DNA from: Sinomonas cellulolyticus
Lineage (GTDB): Bacteria > Actinomycetota > Actinomycetes > Actinomycetales > Micrococcaceae
DNA: 64,000 nucleotides
NCBI RefSeq assembly: GCF_014656475.1
Contig: NZ_BNCM01000006.1
Location: 205,316 to 269,315 of the forward strand
Reading direction: 5' to 3'
Positions 51,004-60,151 of this stretch are shown here, piece by piece. The notes under the pieces are model-generated. The model did not search any database. It saw nothing but the letters and a program-made list of their open reading frames with translations, and was not told where the DNA came from. How positions within the stretch are numbered: the stretch's first letter is position 1; every line of letters begins with the position of its first letter. The translations under genes were made by a program, and so were the position numbers.

Positions 51004-51050
51004 AACCTGCAGACGGCCTAGAACCGGCAGTCGCCCTAGAGCCAGCACCC
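50999..51050 (+). repeat. imperfect 18-bp tandem repeat
   Basis: Roughly three copies of an 18-bp unit (GCCTAGAACCTGCAGACG at 50999-51016, GCCTAGAACCGGCAGTCG at 51017-51034, then a decayed one) span the permease stop and the following gap. They probably arose by slippage; no structure of note is formed. Confidence 0.65.
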
Positions 51051-51102
51051 AGCCCAGAAACACCCACTCTTCTCCACACTCCCTGCACGGAAGGAATTCC
51101 CC

Positions 51103-52230
51103 ATGACGTCGTCGCACGACAATCAGGCCCCCCACACCTTCAACGCCGAGTCCCAGGGCGTGACGCGCCGCCGGCTCCTGTCGGTGGCCGGCGTGACGGC
51201 GGCCGGCCTCGCCCTCGCAGCCTGCGGCGCCCCGGCCGCGGCACCCCCCGGGCAGACGGGCACCGCTGGCGCGACGGGAGCGGCCGGCGGCGGCTCGGGA
51301 ACGAAGGTGATCATCGGCGTCGGCGGCCAGACCCTGCTCACGTACCTCCCGACAACCCTTGCCGACCAGCTCGGCTACTACAAGGAGCAGGGCCTCGACG
51401 TCGAGCTCCAGGACCTGCAGGGCGGCTCGAAGGCGCTCACCGCAATGCTCGGTGGGAGCACCCAGGTGACGAGCGGCTACTACGAGCACACGATCCAGAT
51501 GCAGGCGAAGAACCAGAGCATCAAGGCCTTCGCGGACATGGGCCTCTCCTCGGGCCTCGCCCTGGTCGTCGCGCCCAAGAATGAGGGCACCATCAAGAGC
51601 ATCGCGGACCTCAAGGGCAAGAACGTCGGGGTGACCGCCCCCGGGTCGTCGACGGACATGTTCGTGAAGTTCCTCCTCTCCAAGAACGGCTTCCAGCCCA
51701 CCGACGCCTCGGTCTCGGCGATCGGAGCAGGGTCCAGCGCAGTAGCGGCGGTGCAGAACAACCAGGTGGACGCCGCCGTCATGCTCGAGCCGGACATCTC
51801 GGTCCTGGCGAAGCAGCTCGGCAAGCCACTGGTGATCCTCCAGGACGTGCGCACGGCGGACGGGCTCAAGGCCGTCTTCGGCACCGACTCGTGGCCCTCG
51901 GCCTGCCTCTACGCGAAGACCGACTGGCTCGAGAAGAACTCCGACACCGCGGGCAAGCTCGCGAAGGCCATCGTCAAGACCCTCAAGTTCATCAGCGACC
52001 ATTCCGGGCAGGAGATCGCGGACAAGATGCCCGAGAAGTTCGCCGGCGGGGACAAGGCGCAGTACGCCAAGGTGATCGACGACCTGAAGAAGACCCTGAG
52101 CAAGGACGGTGCCTTCACCGAGGACGGCGTCAAGGCTGTGCTCAAGACGCAGCAGGTGGCCAACCCGGAGGTCGGGAACAAGGACATCGACCTGAGCAAG
52201 ACCTACACCAATGACTTCGTCAAGGCCTGA
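51103..52230 (+). CDS. ABC substrate-binding lipoprotein (SsuA/THI5/NMT1 type)
   Basis: A 375-residue solute-binding protein. A Tat-like TRRRLLSVAG motif and a lipobox LAAC make it an exported lipoprotein, followed by a short Ala/Gly linker. The bilobal domain starts with GGQTLLTYLPTTLADQLGYYKEQGLDVELQDL, typical of aliphatic sulfonate/thiamine-precursor/phthalate binders. The ligand is not predictable, but since its 3' end overlaps the CoA-transferase gene by 20 bases, a carboxylic acid activated by that enzyme is more likely than a sulfonate. Confidence 0.87.
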   Translation: MTSSHDNQAPHTFNAESQGVTRRRLLSVAGVTAAGLALAACGAPAAAPPGQTGTAGATGAAGGGSGTKVIIGVGGQTLLTYLPTTLADQLGYYKEQGLDVELQDLQGGSKALTAMLGGSTQVTSGYYEHTIQMQAKNQSIKAFADMGLSSGLALVVAPKNEGTIKSIADLKGKNVGVTAPGSSTDMFVKFLLSKNGFQPTDASVSAIGAGSSAVAAVQNNQVDAAVMLEPDISVLAKQLGKPLVILQDVRTADGLKAVFGTDSWPSACLYAKTDWLEKNSDTAGKLAKAIVKTLKFISDHSGQEIADKMPEKFAGGDKAQYAKVIDDLKKTLSKDGAFTEDGVKAVLKTQQVANPEVGNKDIDLSKTYTNDFVKA

Positions 52231-53497
52231 GACGGACGCCGAGGACCGGGTGCCCGCACCGCTCGCGGGCATCCGGGTCCTCGAGCTCGGAAACTACATC
52301 GCGGCGCCCACCGCCGGACGGATGCTCGCCGACTTCGGCGCCGAGGTCATCAAGGTCGAGCGGCCGGGAACGGGAGACGAGCTGCGGAACTGGAGGCTCT
52401 ACGAGGGCACCACCTCCATGCTCTTCAGGACCATCAACCGGAACAAGAAGTCGATGGCCCTTGACCTGCGCTCCGAGGCTGGGAAGGCCGTTGTCCTCGA
52501 TCTGGTCAGGCACTGCGACGTCCTGCTGGAGAACTTCCGGCCGGGCACCCTCGAGCGGTGGGGTCTGGGACCGGACATCCTCAAGGAGGCCAACCCCGAC
52601 CTCATCGTCACGAGGCTCTCCGCCTACGGGCAGACCGGGCCCCTCTCGCAGCGGCCGGGCTTCGCAGCCGTGGCGGAGGCCGTGGGAGGCTTCCGCGAGC
52701 TGGTGGGTGATCCGGACCGGCCCCCGGTGCGGGTGGGCATCTCCATCGGCGACTCGATCGCTGGCCTCTACGCGGCGTTCGGCTCCGTCATGCTGCTCTT
52801 CGAGCGTGAGCGTGAACGTGAGCGTGAGCGGGCCGGGGGAGGCGCAGGGCGTCCAGCGAACCGGATCGTCGACGTCGCCCTGAACGAGGCGATGTTCTCG
52901 ATGATGGAGTCGCTCATCCCGGACTACCTGGCCTACGGCGTGCAGCGGACCCGCACGGGCGGGCGCATGGAGGGCATTGCACCGAGCAATGCCTATGTGT
53001 GCAGGGGCGGCGGGAGCGTGGTCATCGCCGGCAACGGCGACTCGATCTTCGCCCGGTTCATGGACATCATCGGCCGGCCGGACCTCGCGGCCGACCAGAC
53101 GCTCGCGAGCAACGCCGGGCGCTGGGCGCGCCGCGACGAGCTCGACCAGGCCATCGGCGCGTGGACGGCGTCCCTGACGCCGGAGGAGGTCCTGGCCGTG
53201 CTCGACGCCGCAGGAGTCCCGTCCGGGCCGATCTACACGGCACAGGACATCTGCTCCGACGCCCAGTACGCCGCACGCTCCATGATCCAGCGGTTCGACG
53301 TGTCCACGGGCGAGAGGACCATCCCGGACGTGGGATTCCCCGGGATCGTCCCGGTGCTCGGGGAGGCGTCGCTGCCCATCAGGTCCCTCGGCCCCGATCT
53401 CGGCGAGCACACCGAGGAGATCTGCCGGGAGCTCCTCGGGAAGTCCGCCGAGGAGACCGCGGCGATCCTGCGCGCATCCTCGGGGGTGGCCGCATGA
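52211..53497 (+). CDS. class III (CaiB/BaiF) CoA-transferase
   Basis: A 428-residue CaiB family enzyme. LELGNYIAAPTAGRMLADFGAEVIKVERPG and NRNKKSMALDLRS are family marks, and the active-site Asp is in GISIGDSIAG. It should activate an organic acid with CoA taken from a donor thioester. The ATG lies 20 bases inside the binding-protein gene, and the stop overlaps the HMG-CoA-lyase-like gene (ATGA), so uptake, activation and cleavage are coupled. A charged ERERERERER stretch, from a hexanucleotide repeat, lies on the surface near residue 200. Confidence 0.87.
   Translation: MTSSRPETDAEDRVPAPLAGIRVLELGNYIAAPTAGRMLADFGAEVIKVERPGTGDELRNWRLYEGTTSMLFRTINRNKKSMALDLRSEAGKAVVLDLVRHCDVLLENFRPGTLERWGLGPDILKEANPDLIVTRLSAYGQTGPLSQRPGFAAVAEAVGGFRELVGDPDRPPVRVGISIGDSIAGLYAAFGSVMLLFERERERERERAGGGAGRPANRIVDVALNEAMFSMMESLIPDYLAYGVQRTRTGGRMEGIAPSNAYVCRGGGSVVIAGNGDSIFARFMDIIGRPDLAADQTLASNAGRWARRDELDQAIGAWTASLTPEEVLAVLDAAGVPSGPIYTAQDICSDAQYAARSMIQRFDVSTGERTIPDVGFPGIVPVLGEASLPIRSLGPDLGEHTEEICRELLGKSAEETAAILRASSGVAA
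52802..52831 (+). repeat. hexanucleotide repeat in the CoA-transferase gene
   Basis: Five units of GAGCGT (one GAACGT, last GAGCGG) encode alternating Glu-Arg. The unit is a multiple of three, so slippage would lengthen the loop without a frameshift. Confidence 0.85.
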
Positions 53498-54441
53498 GCT
53501 TCGCCTTCGCCCCCAACGCCAGACTGCGCGACGTGACGCTGCGGGACGGGCTCCAGCTCACGGGCAAGCTCCTCCCGGCCGAGCGCAAGGTCGAGATCGT
53601 CCGCCGGCTGCTCGCCGTCGGCGTGCCGGCCCTCGAGATCGGCTCCCTGGCGCGGCCGGACAAGGTCCCGCCGATGGCCAACACGCTCGATGTGGTGCGG
53701 GCCCTCACCGCCGAGGAGCTCGCGTCCTGCTGGCTCTGGGTCGCCACGCCCAAGCACGTGTCGCTCGCCCTCGAGGCGGGCGCGCGCAACCTGCAGTACT
53801 GCTTCTCGGCCTCCGACTCGCACAACCTCGCCAACATCGGCAGGACCACGGAGACGAGCCTCGCCGCCATGCCCGAGGCGCTCGCGCTCGCCCAGGAGGC
53901 TGGCGCGCAGGTCGAGCTCTGCATCGCCACCTCGTTCACGTGCCCCTTCGAGGGGCCGGTGCCGCCGGAGCGGGTGCTCGCGATCGCCAACGACCCGCGG
54001 GCCGAGGGCGCCCAGGGCATCGTGATCTGCGACACCCTCGGCCAGGCGGTCCCGGCCCAGGTGGCGGGCCTGGTCTCCCGCGTGCGGGAGGAGTCTCCCA
54101 CGCGGGAGATCGTGTACCACGGGCACGACACGTGGGGCCTCGGCGTCGCCAATGCCCTCGCCGCGATCCAGGAGGGCGCGGCGATGGTCGACGGCGCGCT
54201 GGGCGGCCTCGGCGGCTGCCCCTTCGCGCCGGGCGCGAGCGGCAACACCTCGAGCGAGGACATCCTCTTCGCGACCCGCCCCGACTGGTTCACGCCCGAG
54301 ACGCTCGCCGAGCTCGTCGGCCTGTCCGCTTCGCTCCTCGGGGACCTCGGCGAGCCGAACCGCTCGCGCGCCGCCCAGGGGGCGCGGTCGAGCGCGAGCG
54401 CCTTCGAGTGGGCCGTCGGCAGCCAGCACACGCCGAAGTGA
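53494..54441 (+). CDS. hydroxymethylglutaryl-CoA lyase family protein
   Basis: A 315-residue TIM-barrel lyase of the HMG-CoA lyase family, which cleaves 3-hydroxy-3-methylglutaryl-CoA to acetyl-CoA and acetoacetate. RDVTLRDGLQ carries the metal Asp and the catalytic Arg, IVYHGHDTWGLG the metal histidines, and GGLGGCPFAPGASGN the lid-loop Cys. It is the last gene of the importer/CoA-transferase operon. Related enzymes cleave other 3-hydroxyacyl-CoAs, so the true substrate follows from what the importer brings in. A 17-bp perfect hairpin terminator follows directly. Confidence 0.87.
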   Translation: MSFAFAPNARLRDVTLRDGLQLTGKLLPAERKVEIVRRLLAVGVPALEIGSLARPDKVPPMANTLDVVRALTAEELASCWLWVATPKHVSLALEAGARNLQYCFSASDSHNLANIGRTTETSLAAMPEALALAQEAGAQVELCIATSFTCPFEGPVPPERVLAIANDPRAEGAQGIVICDTLGQAVPAQVAGLVSRVREESPTREIVYHGHDTWGLGVANALAAIQEGAAMVDGALGGLGGCPFAPGASGNTSSEDILFATRPDWFTPETLAELVGLSASLLGDLGEPNRSRAAQGARSSASAFEWAVGSQHTPK

Positions 54442-54443
54442 GC

Positions 54444-54483
54444 CGGGGCGCACGACGGCGAGGGCCCGCCGTCGTGCGCCCCG
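54444..54483. terminator. 17-bp perfect hairpin terminator
   Basis: Arms 54444-54460 (CGGGGCGCACGACGGCG) and 54467-54483 are fully complementary around AGGGCC, three bases after the lyase stop. It contains the GCACGACGG/CCGTCGTGC motif shared by several terminators here. Confidence 0.85.
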
Positions 54484-54537
54484 CGCCTCCCAAGGGGCGC
54501 ACCCCGTGGAAAAATGCCCCTGAGGCGAAGGGTGCAT

Positions 54538-56109
54538 ATGGACGTTCTGCTGCTGGTGGTCGGCCTCCTGTTCGGCACGGTGCTCGTCGTGGGCATCGGC
54601 GAGCGGATCCGGCTGCCCTATCCGATCCTCATGCTCGTCTTCTCCGCGCTCGCGGCCTCGCTGCCGTTCGTCCCGGACGTCCGGATCGAGCCGGACCTCA
54701 TCCTGCCGCTCTTCCTGCCCCCGCTGCTGTTCGCCGCCGCGCAGCGCTCGAGCTGGAGCGTCTTCCGGCTGCGGTGGCGGTCCCTCGTGCTGCTCGCGGT
54801 CCTTCTCGTCGTCGCGACGGTGGCCGCCGTCGCGGCCGTGACGTGGTGGCTCGTCCCCACGATCGGCGTGCCGATCGCCGTCGCCCTGGGCGCCATCGTG
54901 GCGCCGCCCGATCCCGTCGCCGTCGAGGCCATTGCCGCGAAGGTCACCATCCAGCGCCGGCTCCTCACGGTCCTGCAGACGGAGGGCATGTTCAACGACG
55001 CGATGGCCATCGTGATCTTCCAGACTGCCGTCACGGCGCTGGTCAACCACGGCCGGATCGGATGGGACCTCGTGCCCAGGTTCCTCGCGGGCGCCCTCGG
55101 CGCGGTGCTGCTGGGCCTGGCGATGGCGTGGCTCGTCGGGGCCCTCAACCGGTTCGTCCCCAACCTCGTGGCCCGCAGTGCGGCGACGCTCGTGGCGCCG
55201 TACGCCGTGTACATCCTCGCGGACCTGATCCACTGCTCGGGGGTGGTGGCGGTGGTGGTCACGGCGGTGGAGCTGGGTCGGCGCGCCAGGCCCCAGGACT
55301 CGGAGGAGCGGCTCACGCGCTCGGCCTTCTGGGAGGTCCTCGAGCTGCTCACCACGGGTGTCGCCTTCGGACTCGTCGGGATCGAGATGCGCTCCGTGGT
55401 CGACGCCGAGGGAGCCAACTTCCTCACGTTCATCCCCGGCATCCTCGCGATCTGCGCCACCGCCGTCCTCGTGCGCTTCGTCTGGATGTACGCGATGTAC
55501 AGGATCGGCGGGACGGAGCGCCGGGAGAAGACGCCCAGGTCCCTGAAGGAGGTCGTGGTCCTCACGTGGTGCGGCATGCGCGGCCTCGCCACGCTTGCCC
55601 TCGCGCTCGCGCTCCCCGCGACGCTGGCGGACGGCTCGCCCACCCCGGGGCGCAACTTCGTGGTCGCGGCGGCCGCCTCGGTACTGGCCGTGACGCTCGT
55701 CGTCCCGGGCCTCACCCTTCCCGGCCTGATGCGCGTGCTCCGGATGCCCGATGAGACGGAGGCCGAGGAGCGGGCGCAGCGCGCGCTCGCCCGCCGGGCC
55801 CAGCGGGTTGCGCTCGAGGCCCTGCGCGCCTCGCCGGCCGCACAGAAGCTCCCGGAGCAGCGGCGCAGGGCCCTCGCCCGCCGCATGTCCTCGCTCCACA
55901 CCGTCCTCGAGACGGACTACGCCGAGGAACCCGAGAAGATGCTCCATATCAAGGACGTGCTGGCCGTGATGGACCGGGCGCAGCGGGACGCGCTCGAGGC
56001 GGCCCGCCGGGAGATGCTCGCCGCGCGCAACGAGCCCGGCGCCGACCCTGAGCTCGTGGACCGGGTGCTGCGCCGGCTCGACCTGCGCACGGTCACCCTG
56101 GACCGCTGA
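54538..56109 (+). CDS. CPA1-family Na+(K+)/H+ antiporter
   Basis: A 523-residue sodium/proton antiporter with about twelve helices and a 120-residue cytoplasmic, Arg/Glu-rich tail. APPDPVAVEAI (about residues 121-131) and TEGMFNDAMAIVIF (about 153-166) are the CPA1 ion-site motifs with the conserved Asp residues. LTWCGMRGLATLALALALP is the later conserved Arg helix. It exchanges Na+ or K+ for H+ and keeps cytoplasmic pH and salt balance. ATG 54538 with GAAGGG upstream is preferred to ATG 54514. Confidence 0.88.
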   Translation: MDVLLLVVGLLFGTVLVVGIGERIRLPYPILMLVFSALAASLPFVPDVRIEPDLILPLFLPPLLFAAAQRSSWSVFRLRWRSLVLLAVLLVVATVAAVAAVTWWLVPTIGVPIAVALGAIVAPPDPVAVEAIAAKVTIQRRLLTVLQTEGMFNDAMAIVIFQTAVTALVNHGRIGWDLVPRFLAGALGAVLLGLAMAWLVGALNRFVPNLVARSAATLVAPYAVYILADLIHCSGVVAVVVTAVELGRRARPQDSEERLTRSAFWEVLELLTTGVAFGLVGIEMRSVVDAEGANFLTFIPGILAICATAVLVRFVWMYAMYRIGGTERREKTPRSLKEVVVLTWCGMRGLATLALALALPATLADGSPTPGRNFVVAAAASVLAVTLVVPGLTLPGLMRVLRMPDETEAEERAQRALARRAQRVALEALRASPAAQKLPEQRRRALARRMSSLHTVLETDYAEEPEKMLHIKDVLAVMDRAQRDALEAARREMLAARNEPGADPELVDRVLRRLDLRTVTLDR

Positions 56110-56130
56110 GGCGGCGCCCGGTGCAGAGAG

Positions 56131-56158
56131 GCACGACGGCGGCCGCGCGCCGTCGTGC
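56131..56158. terminator. hairpin terminator between convergent genes
   Basis: GCACGACGGCG (56131-56141) and CGCCGTCGTGC (56148-56158) form a perfect 11-bp stem with a 6-base loop between the antiporter and the acyl-CoA dehydrogenase ends. Confidence 0.8.
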
Positions 56159-56211
56159 GCACCGGTCGCCTCGGGTGCCGCCCGCCTCAGCGGGGCTGCG
56201 CGCCGGGCGCC

Positions 56212-58194
56212 TCAGGGGACGCTGCGGTGCCGGTCCTCCTTGGTGCTCGGCCCCTCGGGGTGGGGTGCGATCCACGGTCCCGTTCCCTCCGACTGGTCGA
56301 TCACCCCGGCCTCCAGCCAGGTGAACTCTCCGGCGAGGACGCGGCGCGCGAGGCGGCGGTCGGCGTCGTCCGTGTTGTCCCACAGCGCGTCGAACAGGAC
56401 CTCGATCCTCCGCCGGGACTGCTCGCAGAACGCCTCGGCGAGGTCGCGGGCCGAGTCCGCGCCGTCGGCGCCTGTGGCGCGCAGGTGCTCGGACCAGGCG
56501 CACGAGGCCGCCATCGCGAACAGCTCGGCACCGATGTCCACGATCCGGCCCAGGAACGCCTGGCGGTGCTCGAGGGCGGCCTGCCAGCGGCCCATTCCTG
56601 CGAACGTGTGCCGGGCCAGCCGCCGCGAGGCGCGTTCGACGTAGCGCAGGTGCTTGGCGAGCGTGCCGAACTCCCGGTAGGCGCGGGGATCGTTCCCCTC
56701 GCCGGCCAGCAGCTTGGGCAGCCACTTGGCGTAGAAGCCCGAGGCGTCCTTGGCTGCCTTGGCCTTCTCCGCGAGCGTCGCGTCCGCGCGGGCCAGGTTG
56801 CCGGCGGCGGCGAGGTGCGCGTCGACGGCCTCGCGGGCAATGAGCAGGCGCATGATCTCGGTGGAGCCTTCGAAGATCCGGTTGATGCGCAGGTCCCTCA
56901 CGAGCTGCTCTGCCGGCACCCCGCGTTCCCCGCGCGCCTGCAGCGACGCGGCGGTCTCGTAGCCTCGGCCTCCGCGGATCTGCAGGAGCTCGTCCGCCAC
57001 GGTGTACGCCATCTCGGACGACCACAGCTTGGCGAGCGCCGCTTCGATGCGCACGTCCTTCATGCCGGCGTCCGCGAGCGAGGCCGAGACCTCGAACACC
57101 GCCTCGAGCGCGAAGGCCGTGGCGGCGATGAAGGCGATCTTCGTGGCCACCGCCTCGTGCTCGCCGATCGGGCGCCCCCACTGGACGCGGGCCGCGGACC
57201 ATTCGCGGGCGATCTTGAGCGACCACTTGCCGCCGCCGGCGCACAGGGCCGGGATCGAGAGGCGCCCGGTGTTGAGTGTGGTGAGGGCGATCTTGAGTCC
57301 CTGGCCCTCGCGGCCCACGCGGTTGGCTGCGGGCACGCGGACCCGGTCGAACCGGGTCACGCCGTTCTCGAGCCCCTTGAGGCCCATGAACGAGTTGCGG
57401 TTCTCGACCGTGATCCCGGGCGAGTCCATCTCGACCACGAAGGCCGTGATTCCACCCTTGCCCGCCGGAAGATCACCAGCAGCCCCGTGGGGGAGGACCT
57501 TCGCCATGATGACCACGAGCTCGGCGATCACCCCGTTCGTGGTCCAGAGCTTGGACCCGTCGAGGATGTAGCTCTCGCCGTCCTCGGCCAACGTGGCCGT
57601 GGTGGTGAGCCGTGCGGGGTCGGAGCCCACATCGGGCTCCGTCAGCAGGAACGCGGTGACCGCGCCGGCCGCGCAGCGGGGGAGGTACTCCTTCTTCTGC
57701 TCCTCGGAGCCGAACATCTTCACGGGCTCCGGTACGCCGATCGACTGGTGCGCGGACAGGAGCGCGCCGAGGGAGGGGTGCACCGAGCCGATGAGCATGA
57801 GGGCGCGCCCATAGTAGGCGAGCGGAAGTCCGAGGCCCCCGTACGTGGTGGGGATCTTCATCCCGAAGGCACCGATCCCGGCCAGAGTGCGGAGGTAGTC
57901 GTCGGGGATGCGGTCGTCGGCCTCGATGCGCCCTCCGTCCATTCCCGCCAGGGCCTCGCGGAGGCGGGCGAGGAATGCCTCGCCCCGAGCCGCGTCCTCG
58001 GTGTCCGTCTCGGGGACGGGATGCATGAGGTCCCACTGGAAGTCGCCGAGGTAGAGGGCCTTCGCGAAGCTCGGCCGCTCCCAGTCCTTCTGACGGCTGG
58101 CCTCGGCCACAGCACGGGATTCGTCCCAAGTGGGATCGGCAGTGGGGGGAGCGGCCGCAGGAGTGGCGGTGGTCGGGTCGGTGTCCGTGCTCAT
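56212..58194 (-). CDS. long acyl-CoA dehydrogenase with C-terminal extension
   Basis: A 660-residue acyl-CoA dehydrogenase, much longer than the usual ~390. The N-terminal ~60 residues and a ~220-residue C-terminal helical domain (after about 440) flank the core, as in VLCAD-type enzymes. FLLTEPDVGSDPARL (about 185-199) and LWTTNGVIAELVVIMAK are FAD-site motifs, and the catalytic Glu is in RIFEGSTEIMRLL. Such enzymes act on long-chain acyl-CoAs and can be membrane-associated. ATG 58194 is the start; the much longer upstream frame is a shadow. It is possibly co-transcribed with the hydrolase gene upstream (72 bases). Confidence 0.88.
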   Translation of the reverse strand: MSTDTDPTTATPAAAPPTADPTWDESRAVAEASRQKDWERPSFAKALYLGDFQWDLMHPVPETDTEDAARGEAFLARLREALAGMDGGRIEADDRIPDDYLRTLAGIGAFGMKIPTTYGGLGLPLAYYGRALMLIGSVHPSLGALLSAHQSIGVPEPVKMFGSEEQKKEYLPRCAAGAVTAFLLTEPDVGSDPARLTTTATLAEDGESYILDGSKLWTTNGVIAELVVIMAKVLPHGAAGDLPAGKGGITAFVVEMDSPGITVENRNSFMGLKGLENGVTRFDRVRVPAANRVGREGQGLKIALTTLNTGRLSIPALCAGGGKWSLKIAREWSAARVQWGRPIGEHEAVATKIAFIAATAFALEAVFEVSASLADAGMKDVRIEAALAKLWSSEMAYTVADELLQIRGGRGYETAASLQARGERGVPAEQLVRDLRINRIFEGSTEIMRLLIAREAVDAHLAAAGNLARADATLAEKAKAAKDASGFYAKWLPKLLAGEGNDPRAYREFGTLAKHLRYVERASRRLARHTFAGMGRWQAALEHRQAFLGRIVDIGAELFAMAASCAWSEHLRATGADGADSARDLAEAFCEQSRRRIEVLFDALWDNTDDADRRLARRVLAGEFTWLEAGVIDQSEGTGPWIAPHPEGPSTKEDRHRSVP

Positions 58195-58265
58195 GGCGGC
58201 TCCCCTCGTCCAGGGCCGCCTCGGGTGGTGACCCTTCAGCTGTGAGTTCATGGTACGCCGAGTAC

Positions 58266-59069
58266 CTACTGGCGGGTAGGGGTCGTCCTTGGTCCGGGGA
58301 TCCGGCCCGCGAGGGCGGCAAGGGCGTCCGCGCACTCGTCCGGTGCCTCCCATTGCACCATGTGGCCCGCGCCGGGGACGACCGTGGGCGTCCAGTCCGG
58401 GTGTTCCGCGAGGATCCGCTCGACCTCCTCGGGCGGCCGGGTCCGGTCGCCCGCCCCGAGGACGACGCCGACCGGCGCCGCCAGCTGCTCGGTCACCGCC
58501 GGCGCCACACCGGACAGCGCGGCACGCAGCGAACCGCGCAGCACGGGCGCGGGCACCCCGAATGCGGCCTCGAGTTCCGCGGCGAGTGCCGGATCGGTGG
58601 CGCGGCCGCCGTACCAGGCCGCGAGGCACGTCTCGACGGCCTCTCGCGAGGGCGGTCCGGCGGCCTCGAGGAAGAGCCGGCCGAGCCGCCTCGCCGTGGT
58701 TGCGCTCGGGGCCACGGGCACCATGCCGACGAACGCGACCGCCGCCACGAGCTCGGGCCGGAGGATCGCGAGGGTTGCCGCCACGGACCCGCCCAAGGAG
58801 TGGCCCGCCACGACCGCGGGCGAGCCGAGGCGCTCGAGGAGGCGTGCGGCGTCGTGCGCGGCCGCCTCCAGCGTCCAGTCCGCCTCATCCCGCACTGCGT
58901 CCCTCATGGTGCCGGCCTGTCCGTAGCCGAGCAGCGGTCCATAGCCGAGCAGCGGCGGAATCTCGACGCTGTGGCCGAGTGCGCGGAGCCTTGCGGCGAC
59001 AGGCGTCCACGTGATGGTTGGACAGGCCCAGCCGTGCAGGAGGAGGAAAGGGAGCTCCGGGGCGTTCAT
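58266..59069 (-). CDS. alpha/beta-fold hydrolase (BioH/MenH-like)
   Basis: A 267-residue serine hydrolase: oxyanion loop LLLHGWACPTITW, nucleophile elbow VVAGHSLGGSVAA, acid in VVLGAGDRT, His in PGAGHMVQW. It resembles BioH and related carboxylesterases, but the function is unproven. A six-residue tandem repeat (LLGYGP/LLGYGQ) near residue 42 comes from an 18-bp duplication at about 58922-58956. It starts 72 bases upstream of the acyl-CoA dehydrogenase on the same strand, so a role in lipid turnover is plausible. Confidence 0.82.
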   Translation of the reverse strand: MNAPELPFLLLHGWACPTITWTPVAARLRALGHSVEIPPLLGYGPLLGYGQAGTMRDAVRDEADWTLEAAAHDAARLLERLGSPAVVAGHSLGGSVAATLAILRPELVAAVAFVGMVPVAPSATTARRLGRLFLEAAGPPSREAVETCLAAWYGGRATDPALAAELEAAFGVPAPVLRGSLRAALSGVAPAVTEQLAAPVGVVLGAGDRTRPPEEVERILAEHPDWTPTVVPGAGHMVQWEAPDECADALAALAGRIPGPRTTPTRQ

Positions 59070-59262
59070 GCGCCAACCCTAAGCGGCAAGGATGTGCAGC
59101 TGCGCCCAAGGTGTCGCGCGGAAGCGAGAGCGCACTACGCACCGGGATTGCACGAATGTGCATATGACGTGGATCACTCTTGCCCTCCGACGCGTTCCTA
59201 CTTGAGAGTAACTTCTTGTCCGCGGCCAACGGGGCCCGCGGTATCAAGACAGGAGGACGCCG

Positions 59263-60108
59263 ATGCGCCGTTTCCGACTGACCACCTTGCTCTCCGTCGC
59301 GCTTCTGGCCGTGGGCCTCGCGGCCGCCCCCGCCCAGGCCGACTCGGTCTCGCCGGATCCGCCAGGCGCCAATGACTGGACCTGCAAGCCGTCCGCCGCG
59401 CACCCCTACCCCGTGGTCCTCGTGCCCGGCACCTTCGAGACCATGGCGAAGAACTGGTCCTTGTTCTCGCCCGTCCTCAAGGACCAGGGCTACTGCGTCT
59501 TCTCGCTGAACTACGGCGTGGTCAACGGTGTGCCGGCGAGCGGCCCCGTAAGGGACTCCGCGGCCGAGCTGGGCGACTTCGTCTCCTCGGTTCTCGGCGC
59601 GACGGGCGCCAAGCAGGTGGACCTCGTGGGGCACAGCCAGGGCGGCATGATGCCGCGCTACTACATGGGCTTCCTCGGCGGGGCCAAGTACGTGCACCAG
59701 CTCATCGGCATCGCGCCGTCGAGCCACGGCACCCAAGGCCTCATCGCGCCGTCGCCTGCGGGGATGATCCTCGACACCACTGCCACGAGCACGGCGTGCC
59801 AGGCGTGCGCCGACCAGTACGCCGGCTCAGAGTTCGTGGCCCAGCTCAACTCCATCGGGGACACCGTCCCCGGTCCCGCCTATACGGTGATCTCGACCCG
59901 GTATGACGAGGTCGTGACGCCGTACACGAGCCAGGCCCTCGCGGGGTCCTCGAAGCAGGTCACGAACCTCGTGCTCCAGGACTACTGCCCGCTCGATACC
60001 ATCGAGCACGACCAGTCTCCCAATGACCCGAACGTCTGGGCCCTGGTCTCCAACGCGCTCCTCCAGGGCGGCCCCGCCGATCCCGCGTTCCGTCCGGTCT
60101 GCGTGTAG
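59263..60108 (+). CDS. secreted triacylglycerol lipase (EstA/LipA-like, class 2)
   Basis: A 281-residue exported lipase. The signal peptide ends at APAQA-D (residue 26). Mature motifs: VVLVPGTFETMAKNW (oxyanion hole), LVGHSQGGMMPRYYM (nucleophile Ser), and C-terminal Asp and His likely in RYDEVVTPY and IEHDQSPNDPNV. Five or six cysteines in the mature part suggest disulphides, fitting an extracellular enzyme. It acts on acylglycerols outside the cell. AGGAGG precedes the ATG. The gene is divergent from the alpha/beta hydrolase. Confidence 0.9.
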   Translation: MRRFRLTTLLSVALLAVGLAAAPAQADSVSPDPPGANDWTCKPSAAHPYPVVLVPGTFETMAKNWSLFSPVLKDQGYCVFSLNYGVVNGVPASGPVRDSAAELGDFVSSVLGATGAKQVDLVGHSQGGMMPRYYMGFLGGAKYVHQLIGIAPSSHGTQGLIAPSPAGMILDTTATSTACQACADQYAGSEFVAQLNSIGDTVPGPAYTVISTRYDEVVTPYTSQALAGSSKQVTNLVLQDYCPLDTIEHDQSPNDPNVWALVSNALLQGGPADPAFRPVCV

Positions 60109-60151
60109 CGCGCCGGTGGCCGCGGCGTCCCCCGAGTGGTTGACTGACGGA

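Noticed and set aside
47891..52272. Two minus-strand frames of over 700 residues
   Set aside because: They mirror the permease and ABC importer genes, whose products are certain; they are shadows.
53233..55947. 904-residue minus-strand open frame
   Set aside because: It is antisense to the lyase and antiporter genes, with no recognisable domain and biased His/Arg/Asp composition.
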